In this document: positions 32,201-42,836 of the stretch, piece by piece | How the letters are laid out: the number at the start of each line of letters is the position of its first letter | Position numbering within the stretch: the first letter of the stretch is position 1 | DNA from: Takakia lepidozioides | Taxonomy: Eukaryota > Streptophyta > Takakiopsida > Takakiales > Takakiaceae | Reading direction: 5' to 3' | NCBI GenBank assembly: GCA_030704615.1 | Contig: CM060733.1 | Coordinates: 45,942,001-46,006,000, forward strand | DNA length: 64,000 nucleotides | Position numbers and translations under genes: made by a program | The notes under the pieces: model-generated | The model's input: only the letters and a program-made list of their open reading frames with translations | What the model was told of the DNA's origin: nothing | Databases searched by the model: none

Positions 32201-34060
32201 TGCAGTGGTATCTATGATAGACCATTGCAGCATGATTTGCGTCTTGAAACACAGATGCAGTCACAGACTACACCAGTAGCACCAGCGGAGACAGAGGCAA
32301 TGGACCAAGGAAAATTCATTGCTAACATGAAGGTTACTATCTGTCGCAATGAGGATACCATTCAGCAGTTGCACCAGGTCGATGCCCAGAAGGATAGGTA
32401 CATTTATGAATTGCAGCAAACAATTACAGTGCGGAAGAATGAACTTTCTGTGAGTGGAAGGGCCTGGAAAGAAGCCAATCATCTGTCAGCTGCCTATGCA
32501 CCTCTGGTTGAGCCTCATGCAAAGCGCATGGAGAATTTGCAACAATAATTGGAGTCGTACAGACTCAAGGAGGAGCAAGATCTCCGTGCTGCTACTCAGA
32601 ACTTGGTAGATAATTGTCTTGTGCAAGAGTGGTTAACACAAGGGCCGGTGGAAGGGAAAGCACCAAGAAAGCTCACCCAAGACGAGATGAAAGATCTCAG
32701 GCTACGGGTGCAGAACATTGTCACAACCACTATAGACAATGTCTATAGTCGGATAGCTGAGTTACAAGAGGATGTAGAAGGACTGCAGACTCAAATAGAT
32801 GACTTGAGCTCTAATATTGACAAAATGGCCTTTGTTCCTAAGGAATAGCTTATGGCTACTTATTTGCAGGCAAAGACTTTGATTTTTCAATCTTCACACA
32901 GGAAGTGCCGGACTTACCAACACCAGGGAGGACTGTGGCAACAACATCATAGCAGCCACAACAGGTCGACAATGTTGATACAATAGCACTAGAGCACTCA
33001 CTCTCTAAGGTTTGGGGTGATGCTTCTTTTAACCCACCTACTACTCCTACTGAACTTGAATACAATAGGGCTATGATTATGCCCTTCAACCAAATTCCCA
33101 TTGTTATGGATTTGGCTTGGAAAGAATTCAGTCCTCCAGAGTCTTTGACACACTATTACCAGATTATGCGCATTTGGTTGCTAGTGGCAACTCGGACTAA
33201 AGTTCTTCGAAATGACAGACCCATTGAAGATCACCATTTTTGCACGGTACTGGTCTGAAGCAGGAACCATGTTAAATGAATTAATTGCCTTCCAGATTGT
33301 TCATGGGTACATCTACACCAAGACCAAGGAGGTACCTAGTTTGGTCTTGGGTTATGGGTTGTATTATGCTGCTTGTTTTATTTTACGATATCACAATGAG
33401 CAGTAGAAGATGTAGATGAGATTTTAGACTTATTCCAATGGGGACCATTGGACGTTACCCCCAATTCCACCACATACATATTTGTATGATGTAAGGATCA
33501 TGCTTCAGAAGGATCCCAACTCCACTCTTGGTTTACTTTTGCTCTGGAGAACTTGGCCAGGGATAACTTGGGCTTTGATCTCATCTTTTCCAAAGGGCAT
33601 GAAGCCAAAAAATGGCTACACTTTTCCAAGATCATTGGCACCCCACTCAACTATACAGACGATGAACTGAGGGCATACACTCATTTTGCCCGAAAGCGGT
33701 TGGTACAAGTCTTAAAGTTTAAGCTTCCAGACATGGTGGGCATACACTGTATGCCAGTCAGGATTCCTGAGAAGCCAAAAAAGGTCAGGAAACAGAAAGA
33801 CCAGCGGGGGGAAGATGATTCAGATACTACTGATTCTGTGGGGGAAAGTTTTGCAATGGCTGAGGACTATGCGATACAACAGGTAGCGAAGCAACGACGG
33901 GGATCTCCTATGCCTGAGAAGTTACCTCCTTATCAGCCAAAGGTAGGGCAGTTAGTTCCATCTAGTCGACAGTCATCCCTACCAGCCACAGACATGACTC
34001 GGGCTCATACACAGAGCCCTCCACGCCACTCTCATCAGCACAAGGGATTTCGTTCATAGA
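32180..34060 (+). mobile_element. Extra reading frames downstream of the gypsy integrase
   Basis: About 1.9 kb of plus-strand coding-like sequence follows the integrase. Two frames separated by a single TAA (32546-32548) carry a Gln/Glu-rich, probably coiled-coil stretch (DTIQQLHQVDAQKDRYIYELQQ; RIAELQEDVEGLQTQIDDL). Further frames (about 33060-34060) contain PFNQIPIVMDLAWKEFSPPE, ARYWSEAGTMLNELIAFQIVHGY and GTPLNYTDDELRAYTHFARKR, then a Lys/Pro-rich tail. They read like one protein broken by several shifts. Some plant Ty3/gypsy lineages (Tat/Athila) carry an additional ORF after pol; that is the best analogy, and I do not recognise the protein. It could also be a captured host gene. Confidence 0.6.
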
Positions 34061-35212
34061 GGTTTTCTGATCCTAAGCAGTAAACTGTGAGGACGCCCCT
34101 GTAATGGGGTTATAATTGACACGAAGTTGTGAGTGGATAGTGTGGGGTATGCCTATGAGTGTGAGGGAGAGAGGGCTCACCAAAACATCCTGAAGCCAAG
34201 GTGCCAGCTGTGCAGCTTCTACACTCAGGCCCAAAAACTTCTCATGGTTCTGCTCACGCTTAAGGATTCTGCTCACGATTAGTGTGCAAAGCGTGAGCGT
34301 GCTCACACGGTAGCTACCCTCTCTTATACCCGACGGATAAGGGTAGGGTATATCTGATTATCCGGACCCTTTATTTACTCTGGCCCGGAGGGTATGTTAT
34401 ATTACTACCCGGATATACCTGAACCCGGCCCGACATTCAAATTTTCATCTAGTTGCATATGCAAAAAAATTTAAAACCCGGACCCGGAGGGTATATCCTT
34501 TCATGTGATTTGGTATTCAAATCCTACCACGTGATACTGCGGCAGTAATGTGTGTTAATAATTAATATATATTCTGTTTGAGGAGGGTCTGCTAGTCCGG
34601 TTGAAGGTTGGAGTCAGTGTGCTCGCCAGTTGGAGTCCGCTCAAAGGTCGCCAGTCCGCTTGCCGGTCTGCTGGCTAGTCCGCTCACAAGTTGCCAGTCT
34701 GCTCGTCAATCGCCTGTCCGCTGGCTAGTCCGCTCGCCAGTCCTCTCGAAGGTTGGAGTCAGTCTCTTGGAGGGTATGAAGAACCAGGACTTAGAAAAAA
34801 TTCAGAATCCGGACCCGGTGAATAGGCGGTGGGTTTATGCGCTCACCCCATGGGCCGTACTTGGCGGGGCCCATAGGTGCATTGAAAACGCTAATATTAA
34901 AAAATGAGAGGCTATACATTGGGTGCCTATTTAGCATTAGGGTGTAGGGTTTAGGGACAGAAATAGGCACATAAACCCTTATTCGCATGTAGGAACCCTA
35001 TTTGCGTGTGTTCTATTTTTGTGGAAACATGGGTACCCTATTGCCGTAGTTTGTGCTCACGACTCCATTTCCGTGTGCTCACAGTTGTGCTCAATTCTAC
35101 CAACCCCCGGTCTGGGTATATATTGGTAACTTGCCCGGATATACCCGACGATTATATTCATATACCGCCCTTAACATTGGTTTTGAGGTTTTGACATGCC
35201 GAAAATCGACAT
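34061..35212. other. Non-coding repeat-rich stretch
   Basis: No gene. From about 34315 to 35165 the sequence repeatedly contains CCCGGATATACC-like and GGGTATAT-like motifs in both orientations, at both sides of a minisatellite, as in the subterminal part of a decayed DNA transposon. I could not define its ends. Confidence 0.4.
34585..34770. repeat. Degenerate minisatellite
   Basis: Imperfect tandem units built from GTCCGCTNGCCA / GGCTAGTCCGCTC / GTCTGCTCGTCA, with the longer phrase GAAGGTTGGAGTCAGT at both ends (34602 and 34750). Unit length varies from about 12 to 25 bases. It lies between gypsy-derived sequence and the TIR elements. No coding role is evident. Confidence 0.65.
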
Positions 35213-37264
35213 ACCGTCCTTGGACAACCGTTTAGGCATTTTTGCGCCTAATAATAAAATCAATCAATCAGAAAATTAGGCATGTTCTGAAAACAATTTC
35301 TCAAATTTCATGCTATAATTTTTTAGAATTAGGCACATGAGAAGAGAAAATATTTATTTTCTTAAGAATAAAATTACAAAATAGACACCCAATGCCCATG
35401 GGTCCTTCCAGGCTCCAACTACCTTTCATTTCATTTGATACCCTAAAAATGCCCCTCCTTGTTGTACGCGGTGCTCCAAGGCTCAAGCTGATACATGCAA
35501 GCTCTCCCTTCGCTCTCACCAGCGTTTTTTTTTGCGCAAAATTTTGCCACTTTTCGAGGAAGAAATTGGCCTCACGAAATTTACAAATGAATTATAGGTT
35601 AAAATATGGCACTGTTTCACATTACTGCCCTCCCTAATGCCATCATGTCGCTGCAATGAGGATGCTGCATGTACAGTTGTCGACAGGGAAATAGCCATAT
35701 GCCATTCGGGTTCGTTAGATCCGGATGATCTTGCCTATCGAATTCTAGAAACCCTACCACCCTGCCAGCGTAAGGAGCAAAGCCTTGGGTTCAAACTCTT
35801 CCCGCTTTCGCCAAGGGATCAAGCTATGGAGGGAACTCTCATTTAGGTTTTGCTTACCCACCTAGTATTCGTGTCATGCACCTCCATTTAAGCAGACTAA
35901 CAGGGGCTCTTGCATTGGCACATGAGGCTTTGAGCAGAGTTGCTGATCTTGGACAAGATTAGTCATATTTGTCCATGGATTGTATCCATGTGACAGAGTT
36001 GTGCTAGGCTGGTTGCCTTTGTTTCCATGGCTTCTTTGCCTTATCCTGATCTGCACGAAACTTTTAAGGTGTTCCGGGTGTATTTTTCCATTTATGTTTG
36101 TTCTTGTATACTAACGTGGTTTGCTTGTGTAGGTCCCGCCCTGTGCTGTAGTGGGAAGTCTTTGTGGCTGAGGTTCAATTCCTCCATAGGGCATTTTCGC
36201 TCAACAACATGCTTTGCAATATGCAGTGTCGTTGTTACTTAGAAAAAATTACCTCCCTTGTCGCTCCCACAAATCGAAACACTACATGATTGCTGGCTCT
36301 CACACTTTAGGTGAGTTCAATATTGATAGTCCACATGAGTGTAGGCACGTTGGTACACGGCTTTGGTACATTGGTCATTTGGTACATTGGTCATTGGGTA
36401 GGCACTAGTGTTGTACTGGTATCACTTTTAGGACATACTAGATTGGTCCTGGTACCAGACGCATCGCAAAACTTTCATACCAGTCTGATGTGTATTTTTT
36501 TCCAGATACTGGTATGAGTATGAGTATCATGACCACAATATCAGCTGGTATGAGATATAAAATCTGGTATCATTCCAAAGCCATCATTGAATAACAAGTT
36601 TATCAAATAGCAAGTATCATGTGAAAAAAAATACAATACAATAAAGAAATAAATATACATAAGTATAAATATGTAGGCAATGTATGTACACATAAAGTAG
36701 TATAGTACACATACCAGAGTAAATGAGGAAGATGGGGGGGGGAGTAGTGATATTGTGGCTAGTATGAAACAACTGATACCAGTCTGGTCTTGGTATATGA
36801 CCAAGTATTCTCCCAAATGATTCCAGACTGGTCTGGTATCTAATACCAGTGCATATACCTCTGCACATACTAGGCAATATCCTATATACCGGTACAACAC
36901 TGGTAGGTAGGCACGCTAGTTCATGGCTTTGATACATGGTCATTTGGTACAGTGGTTTTCATATTGGTATGCTGGTGCATGGTGAAACCTCTTACATAAT
37001 GGTACTCTTGAGTTGTGGTAGGATGGTAGGCTAGTTATTTTCGCACGCATATATTTGTATTGATTTTTGTTCAAAGAAATTGTGATCTTATTACAAACAA
37101 CATGAGAAGAGGCTTGCAAGTTTTTTGGTGGAATTTTTGGGCATTAGGGACTTTGGTCCCATAATTTCCCAACAATTAGGCCAAAATCTGAAAAATTCAC
37201 AGAATTGATTAGGCACTTTCATTTTGAATTAATTATCGCCTAAACGGTTGTCCAGGGACAGTAG
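35213..37264. mobile_element. Candidate TIR DNA transposon, non-autonomous
   Basis: The left edge (35213-35245) reads CCTTGGACAACCGTTTAGGC. The reverse complement of the right edge (37241-37264) reads CCCTGGACAACCGTTTAGGC. Both edges carry further GCCTAA/TTAGGC motifs inside, a common subterminal pattern of plant DNA transposons. No transposase frame is visible in the 2 kb between them. A hAT-like MITE is nested within it. Part of the right end is repeated, inverted, at 29165-29350. I could not establish a target site duplication, so the ends are approximate. Confidence 0.5.
36406..36902. mobile_element. hAT-like MITE, 497 bp
   Basis: Terminal inverted repeats: left TAGTGTTGTACTGGTATCA and, as reverse complement of the right edge, CAGTGTTGTACCGGTAT. 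Both start with the YARNG pattern of hAT elements. The left flank is GTAGGCAC (36398-36405). The right flank is GTAGGTAG followed by GCAC, an imperfect or slipped 8-bp target duplication. The inside is AT-rich, rich in CTGGTAT/ATACCAG palindromes, and has no transposase. Confidence 0.68.
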
Positions 37265-39071
37265 GTAGAGTCCTGTCAGAGATTGCATGTGTGCATTAAG
37301 TTCTTACATTATTCCTAGTGTTCTATTTAGACTACATCTTCTTCACATATTTCATCTTTAAATATTGATCAACATTCCATGTACACCTGTCTTGAACTAA
37401 TTCGCTTATCAACGGTCAGAATCAAACCCTAAGTTTAGTCCTGCCAACACACACCCCCGAAAAAGGTTTCGTTCAAGTCCTTTCAGATCATCCAGTATTT
37501 CATTGCAACACGGTCGTCACGCAGATCTCAGTCATGACCAGTCTTCCACTTCTATTCTGAGACTGTGAAAAGGGATCAATCCTCGAATCCAGGCTCGTGG
37601 CTTTGACGAGGTGCATTCGTAGTACTGTGGGCCCTCCTCTACTTACCGAGAATGCATAACGTTCGTGGATGTTGATGAGAGCAAGAGATTTGAACTGAGT
37701 TCTAGAAGCTCACAAAAGTCTTGAAGTTCTAAAGAGAGTGCCAACTCTTTCCAGAATGGTGGTGGGTTGTGGCAAAACTAGCTCCTTTCCTGGCCATTGC
37801 TATGGCCTCTGTGAAGAAAGGGAGTTGAGGTGGTAATGCAATGGTGAGGATACGATTCTTTTGCTCATTCCGAGGCTTTGAAGACTGGAAGTTCAGGTGG
37901 TTGTGAAGTTGCACCTCCACTGTTCGTGCTGGTTGTCAGCTGCGTGCTGATGGAAGGTAAGCTCAGCTCAGTATGTTGATGGGATCTTGCAGTTTGTTGG
38001 ATGATACGAGTTTTTCCTCCTCCACTGTTCGTGCTGGTTGTCAGCTGCGTGCTGATGGAAGGTAAGCTCAGCTCAGCATGTTGATGGGATCTTGCAGTTT
38101 GTTGGATGATTTACGAGTTTTTGCTTGCCACTCACTGTTGTTGTCAGGTCGTAGCTTTTCGGGTGGAATGCCTGAGCTATCAGGTTTAAAGTAGGGGCGG
38201 AGACCGAGGCTGGTTCTCCCTCGTTTTCTGGGGATTCCTTGTAATCTACTCTCCTGGTGAATTGTTGTAGGAATCCTCTTTGTTCAGCTTCTTAGTAAGC
38301 GCGGCCAAAATCTGTACTCTGGAGTTTGTAGATCCTATTTGCACACTCAAGATTCCCCTCAAAGGATACATCTTAGAGGTACTGAACCTTCTGTGCACTT
38401 TCATGGAAGTAGTCTTCAATCGTACGCAGAAGGCAGGCAATAAAGGTCCCCAACACAGATGCCCCATCGATGTGTGGGATTGCCGTGATGAATGCTAGGT
38501 GTAAATTGCACTGTACCCGAAAGAGGGGTACTCACTCAAGATACGTGTGATAGGATTTGTCTTGCATGTGGTACCGCATTCACTCACATGTCCACGGGTC
38601 AAACATAATCTAGTTCCAAGCCCATAGCAAAACTTGTGTACTATGTTACAGGTCACTGTTTGGAGTCAAAGGCATAAAGCCTCAAGCCTCTAGTCCAGTA
38701 CCCCTCTTACATGCCAATGTCTCAGTCGCAAGCCGCCAGGCCTTGAGGGGATGGCAAACTATTAAATTTCCACCAACTTCACCAGGGGTTATTGTGTAAA
38801 ACCTGATGGTATTCTGCATACTACTGAGGTGGATGGTTAGGGTCTGTGCAGGGTCCTGGGAGTGTCTCAAGCAGGGCAAGTGAAGAAACAAGCTGATGGG
38901 ATTTCTTGAAGTGTCCTGCTGCATGGAGCTTTGTTAGCCGGGAGATGGTATGGCTCTACCTGACAAGGAACTATGGTGGGTAGTTCCAGCTTGAACTGAC
39001 TGCCGAGGGGAATGACGTGCAGGGGTGAAATTTAAAGACATCTGGCTAAGGGATTATTGTAAGGGATTTCC
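37265..39071. other. Upstream region of VAPYRIN, no supported gene
   Basis: No recognisable coding region between the TIR element and the VAPYRIN start codon. It contains a tandem duplication (37914-38118). The promoter and 5' leader of VAPYRIN must lie at the right-hand end, but I cannot point to a TATA box or to a symbiosis-responsive element with confidence. Confidence 0.4.
37914..38118. repeat. 105-bp tandem duplication
   Basis: Two adjacent copies, period 105 bases, each beginning CCTCCACTGTTCGTGCTGG and ending GGATGATACGAGTTTTT or the variant GGATGATTTACGAGTTTTT. They differ at only a few positions, so the duplication is recent. It lies about 1 kb upstream of the VAPYRIN start codon. 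Confidence 0.9.
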
Positions 39072-40619
39072 ATGGACAGGCTGGTGGCTTTGGACACGGA
39101 TGAAATCAGGTTTGTATTTGCACTGGGACAGCGAGCTCTATTCACAGTGCAGGTTCGGAACGTCATGCACACAATGCCAGTGGCTTTCAAAGTGCAGACT
39201 ACAGCTCCCAGGAAGTTTGGAGTGAGACCCCACATTGGCATCATCCCACCTCTTGGGATCACACACTTTGAGGTCACAATGCATCCTCAGAATGAAGTCC
39301 CCGAAGTTTTTCCTATGAGCCATGACAAATTCCTAGTCAAGACAATGATCGTTCCAGGGGATACACCCTCTGAAAGTACGCTCAACGATTGGTTCGCTAC
39401 AAAGAAGAAGCAGCTGTTTGTAGATGGGAAACTTCGTGTAGTATACATAGGGGGTGAAATTCTCCGGCTGTCTGTTGCCAAAGGCTCACTAGATTCTGTC
39501 CAGGAGGTGATTGCCAGGGGTACAAATGTTAATAGCAAGGATGACCAGGAGCGTACGGCACTTGGTATTGCCGCCGTATGTGGCGACCCACATATTGTGC
39601 AAGAATTGCTTCAGGCTGGGGCAACAGTGGATGATCCGAGTGGGGCTGGACTGACTCCAGTTCAGGAAGCTGCATTTGCTGGTCATAGCCAGGTAGTTGC
39701 GCTCTTGTTGAGGGCTAGGGCAGACCCCACAGGGAAGACCCACCCACGTGGCTGGACTGCGCTTCATCTTGCAGCCTCTCGGAACAGAGTGGAGGTGATG
39801 AAGCTGCTACTGAATGCTGGTGCCAATAAGAATGCCCTGGACAAGGATTTACGAACCCCTTTGCATGTGGCAGTCACTGAGGGGCATGTCAAATCAGCGC
39901 TGCTCTTGCTGCAGCAGGGTGCTAACCAGAATGCTAAAAGTGGTGATGGTCGCACTCCCTTGCATTGTGCTGCAGCCCATGGTCACCTATCACTTGTGGA
40001 GCTCTTGCTGGACTGGGGTGCCATTAAGGAGGTGAGAGCCTCGAATGGGAAGACCCCATTTGAGCTTGCTGTGGAGAGAGGGCAAAACCACATGTTGGAT
40101 CTGCTGTTACAGGGGCAATTGCTTCATAAGGCTGCCGGTGAGGGGAACATACATGCAGTGCTACGCTACCTCAAGCAAGGGGCTCTTGTGAATGGTCGTG
40201 ACCAGCATGGCTTCACTGCTCTTCACCGGGCAGCATTCAAAGGACATGTCAGAGTTGTCACAGCTCTCGTGGATCATGGGGCTGATATTGATGGTCGCGA
40301 TGGAGAAGGATATGCAACTCTCCACTGTGCCGCAATCTCTGGCCACAAGGAGGTGGTACAACTGCTGTTAAAACGAGGAGCGGATGTGAATGCCAAGTGC
40401 AAGAAGGGCTCAACACCATTACATGTAGCTGCTGGCATGAATTATGGAGGCATAGTGCGGCTGCTGTTAGAGACAGGTGCCAATAAGGACTGCCAAGCTA
40501 GGGATGGGAGGACTGCCTTCGACTTAGCGCTGGAAGTGGGCAACTGTGATCTCCTCTCAGCACTCAAGCCACAGCTCGTTTCTGATCCTCTTCTTCCTAA
40601 AATGATAACTGCTTGCTAG
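39072..40619 (+). CDS. VPY: VAPYRIN (MSP domain plus ankyrin repeats)
   Basis: A single uninterrupted frame of 515 aa. Residues 1 to about 125 form a VAP-type major sperm protein domain (MDRLVALDTDEIRF, VRNVMHTMPVAFKVQTTAP, NDWFATKKKQLFVDGKLRVV). The rest is about eleven ankyrin repeats (for example WTALHLAASRNRVEVMKLLL, RTPLHCAAAHGHLSLVELLL, FTALHRAAFKGHVRVVTALV). This order and the linker NDWF..KKKQ.F.D, together with VNGRDQHGFTALHRAAFKG, are diagnostic for VAPYRIN. In legumes and petunia VAPYRIN is needed for intracellular accommodation of arbuscular mycorrhizal fungi (and of rhizobia), on small mobile compartments linked to exocytosis. The length is close to the roughly 535 aa of the Medicago protein. 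The start was chosen because MDRL aligns with the family N-terminus. The frame is intact, so the plant probably keeps a symbiosis function; a developmental role is possible. Confidence 0.94.
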   Translation: MDRLVALDTDEIRFVFALGQRALFTVQVRNVMHTMPVAFKVQTTAPRKFGVRPHIGIIPPLGITHFEVTMHPQNEVPEVFPMSHDKFLVKTMIVPGDTPSESTLNDWFATKKKQLFVDGKLRVVYIGGEILRLSVAKGSLDSVQEVIARGTNVNSKDDQERTALGIAAVCGDPHIVQELLQAGATVDDPSGAGLTPVQEAAFAGHSQVVALLLRARADPTGKTHPRGWTALHLAASRNRVEVMKLLLNAGANKNALDKDLRTPLHVAVTEGHVKSALLLLQQGANQNAKSGDGRTPLHCAAAHGHLSLVELLLDWGAIKEVRASNGKTPFELAVERGQNHMLDLLLQGQLLHKAAGEGNIHAVLRYLKQGALVNGRDQHGFTALHRAAFKGHVRVVTALVDHGADIDGRDGEGYATLHCAAISGHKEVVQLLLKRGADVNAKCKKGSTPLHVAAGMNYGGIVRLLLETGANKDCQARDGRTAFDLALEVGNCDLLSALKPQLVSDPLLPKMITAC

Positions 40620-42836
40620 CATTTACTGTGTTGCATTCTAGTGAGGGTGGCATCTGTATATCTGTAAATTGTTCAAACTACCTGTATTCATGGATCGTAG
40701 GAGCCAAAAAGCAAGGGAGGGTTGTTAGGAGCTATCAATTGTAATAGTCAGGAGAAATATAAAACTTTGAGATGCCCCTACTGACTAAAGCATGGTGTTG
40801 TGTTGTCAATCTATATCCTCTCGACCTCTTTGGTTGTGGCTTTTACGCCGTCCTGAGTGTTCTAGGGTGTGTGAGGCTGTGGCTGTTCCATACCAAGATA
40901 CTCAACAAACAATAATGATTTATTGGGGAAAAAGACTTCGCCTGCTGTATTGAAGTTTGTTCACTGGAAAGAGTAAACCAGTGGAATAGCCAAAGGCTAC
41001 ACTCGATCACAAGGGAGAGGCAGGTACAGAACCCGAGAGCAAGACTTCACATGACAACTTTGTTCTCCCCACAAGGAAAGAGATCAGTGTTATGTTCCCA
41101 AATTGTCAATCCAGCCTTGGCTCAAAGCAAACTGGGAGCTGATGAAATTGGGCAGAGCAATCTATACCTGCAAGTGCGCTGGATAGTTAGTGCCACGTCG
41201 GCCTACACACTGCTGTGGCATGCAAAGGAACCCTACAACAGGCTAGCATCTCAGGTGTACCTTGTGCTTGCAATGTTTAGCCCTTCTTTGCTTCTCCCTA
41301 TTTCAAACTTGTGATATTTGAACTGCATCCCAACTGTTGCAGCTGCTGCATGAGTGTGGGTATCATGTGGGCAAAAAATATACTAGTTTCAAAGTTTGTA
41401 GAATATACCAAAAATATCCTCCATCTACAACTGCCCTGTAATCCTGCAGAAGGCCCTTCATTTCTCAATTGGAATTGAGGAATGCCAAGAAGGAAGAAGG
41501 AAAGCCAGAACCCACAGCCATAACGGTGACCTGAGATAAACGGCAGCCTTAACCGTTTAGTACTCTTCTACTAACTGTCAAACTCCACCGTCAGCTCAAC
41601 ACATGCACGGCCGGGTAACGTTTTGAACTATCTTGATTTGACCTCTTCTTGGCACCGAGAGGTCTGTGCCCACTGTGGAGGAGGAGGAGAACCCAGTTGT
41701 CATTCCATTCTCTCTGGCTGTGTATGTTCAAGTTTTCGGACAATTAACAAAAGAAAGAGTTGTGGTGGAAGAGCTTCGTGGGTGTGTGTGTGCTGAGCGC
41801 GACCCGGTCTTGGTCGGAACCGGAGTTCCCGCCCGGTTCCGTTCGCCCCGGCACCCATATATGCCCCATACATCCATGGGTATGGATGGGTTCGCTCAAC
41901 TTCCCTCAACTTCCTCAAACCATTCCTGTTCCAAGATGTTATCCGTGCAAATCTGAATTTACAGTGATAGAATTCAGCCTTGGATTTGGGTTTGACGGAC
42001 ACACCAGCCAGCTTGAGTATCTATGTGGCGAGTCTGATAATTTCAGAGGACTGTGCTGCATGTTCGACTCTTAGGTGTTGCTGCCACTCTTCTCCCCCCG
42101 TGATGTCCTTCGAGGGCTCTGGCTCATCATATCATACAATTAGCCACGGTGTTATATCTGCATCTCCCTTCTGAAGGTGCCGATGCTTCTGAAGGTGTAG
42201 ATCATCTTTACTGATGTGTGCGAGAACATCAGCATCTGGTCCAAGCAAGTCTCAGGAGTGTGAGCATGTGGTATGATACACTCCAGGGCAATTGTTGGAG
42301 TGTGTCAAGCGAGTCGATAAAGTTTTACAGCGGATGTTGTGGACCGTATCGATTGCTTAGCTATTAATCCCATTGAAGGTAAGTGTCTGCTGTCCTCGTA
42401 CTTCTTTCTACTCCCATCTCAGAGAAAGAAGGGGAATTATGTTTTTGTATCTTCATGCGACATTTTATTCGGGAGATTCCTCAATTCAAACATTCTTGCA
42501 GTTTAGAGGGAACTGAATGGTTGTGAAGAAGTTGAGAACCTAAGTAGTGTGATTGAACTATGCGATCAGGCTCAAGCATACTTATTTTATGAAAGCATCC
42601 CAGAGCTGAAATTAGTTGGACAAAGCTTCCATTGAAGCATTATGTGTCTTTGGTGGCCTGCAGTCATTTCCTTAATGCACATGTTTCGTTTGTCAGAAGT
42701 CCACAATGTGTGCAGATCCCCTCTCGTTCCGTGTTTGACTCTATTTATCTCAATATTTTCCCTTGCGATCCATATCAAAGCACTGAGTGCACAAGTAGGC
42801 CGATGCTCTCGAGATAATTTTGCCAGAGGTTTTCTA
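40620..42836. other. VAPYRIN 3' flank and possible 5' region of the next gene
   Basis: No confidently coding stretch. 41660-42075 has open frames in all three plus-strand phases and a GC-rich part (ARFRSPRHPYMPHTSMGMDG in one frame), which could be the 5' leader or first exon of the methyltransferase gene that follows. I found no homology to support an exon. Confidence 0.35.

Noticed and set aside
35770-36200. tRNA-like T-loop sequences (GGTTCAAACTC, GGTTCAATTCC)
   Set aside because: No cloverleaf can be formed with the upstream sequence; chance matches.
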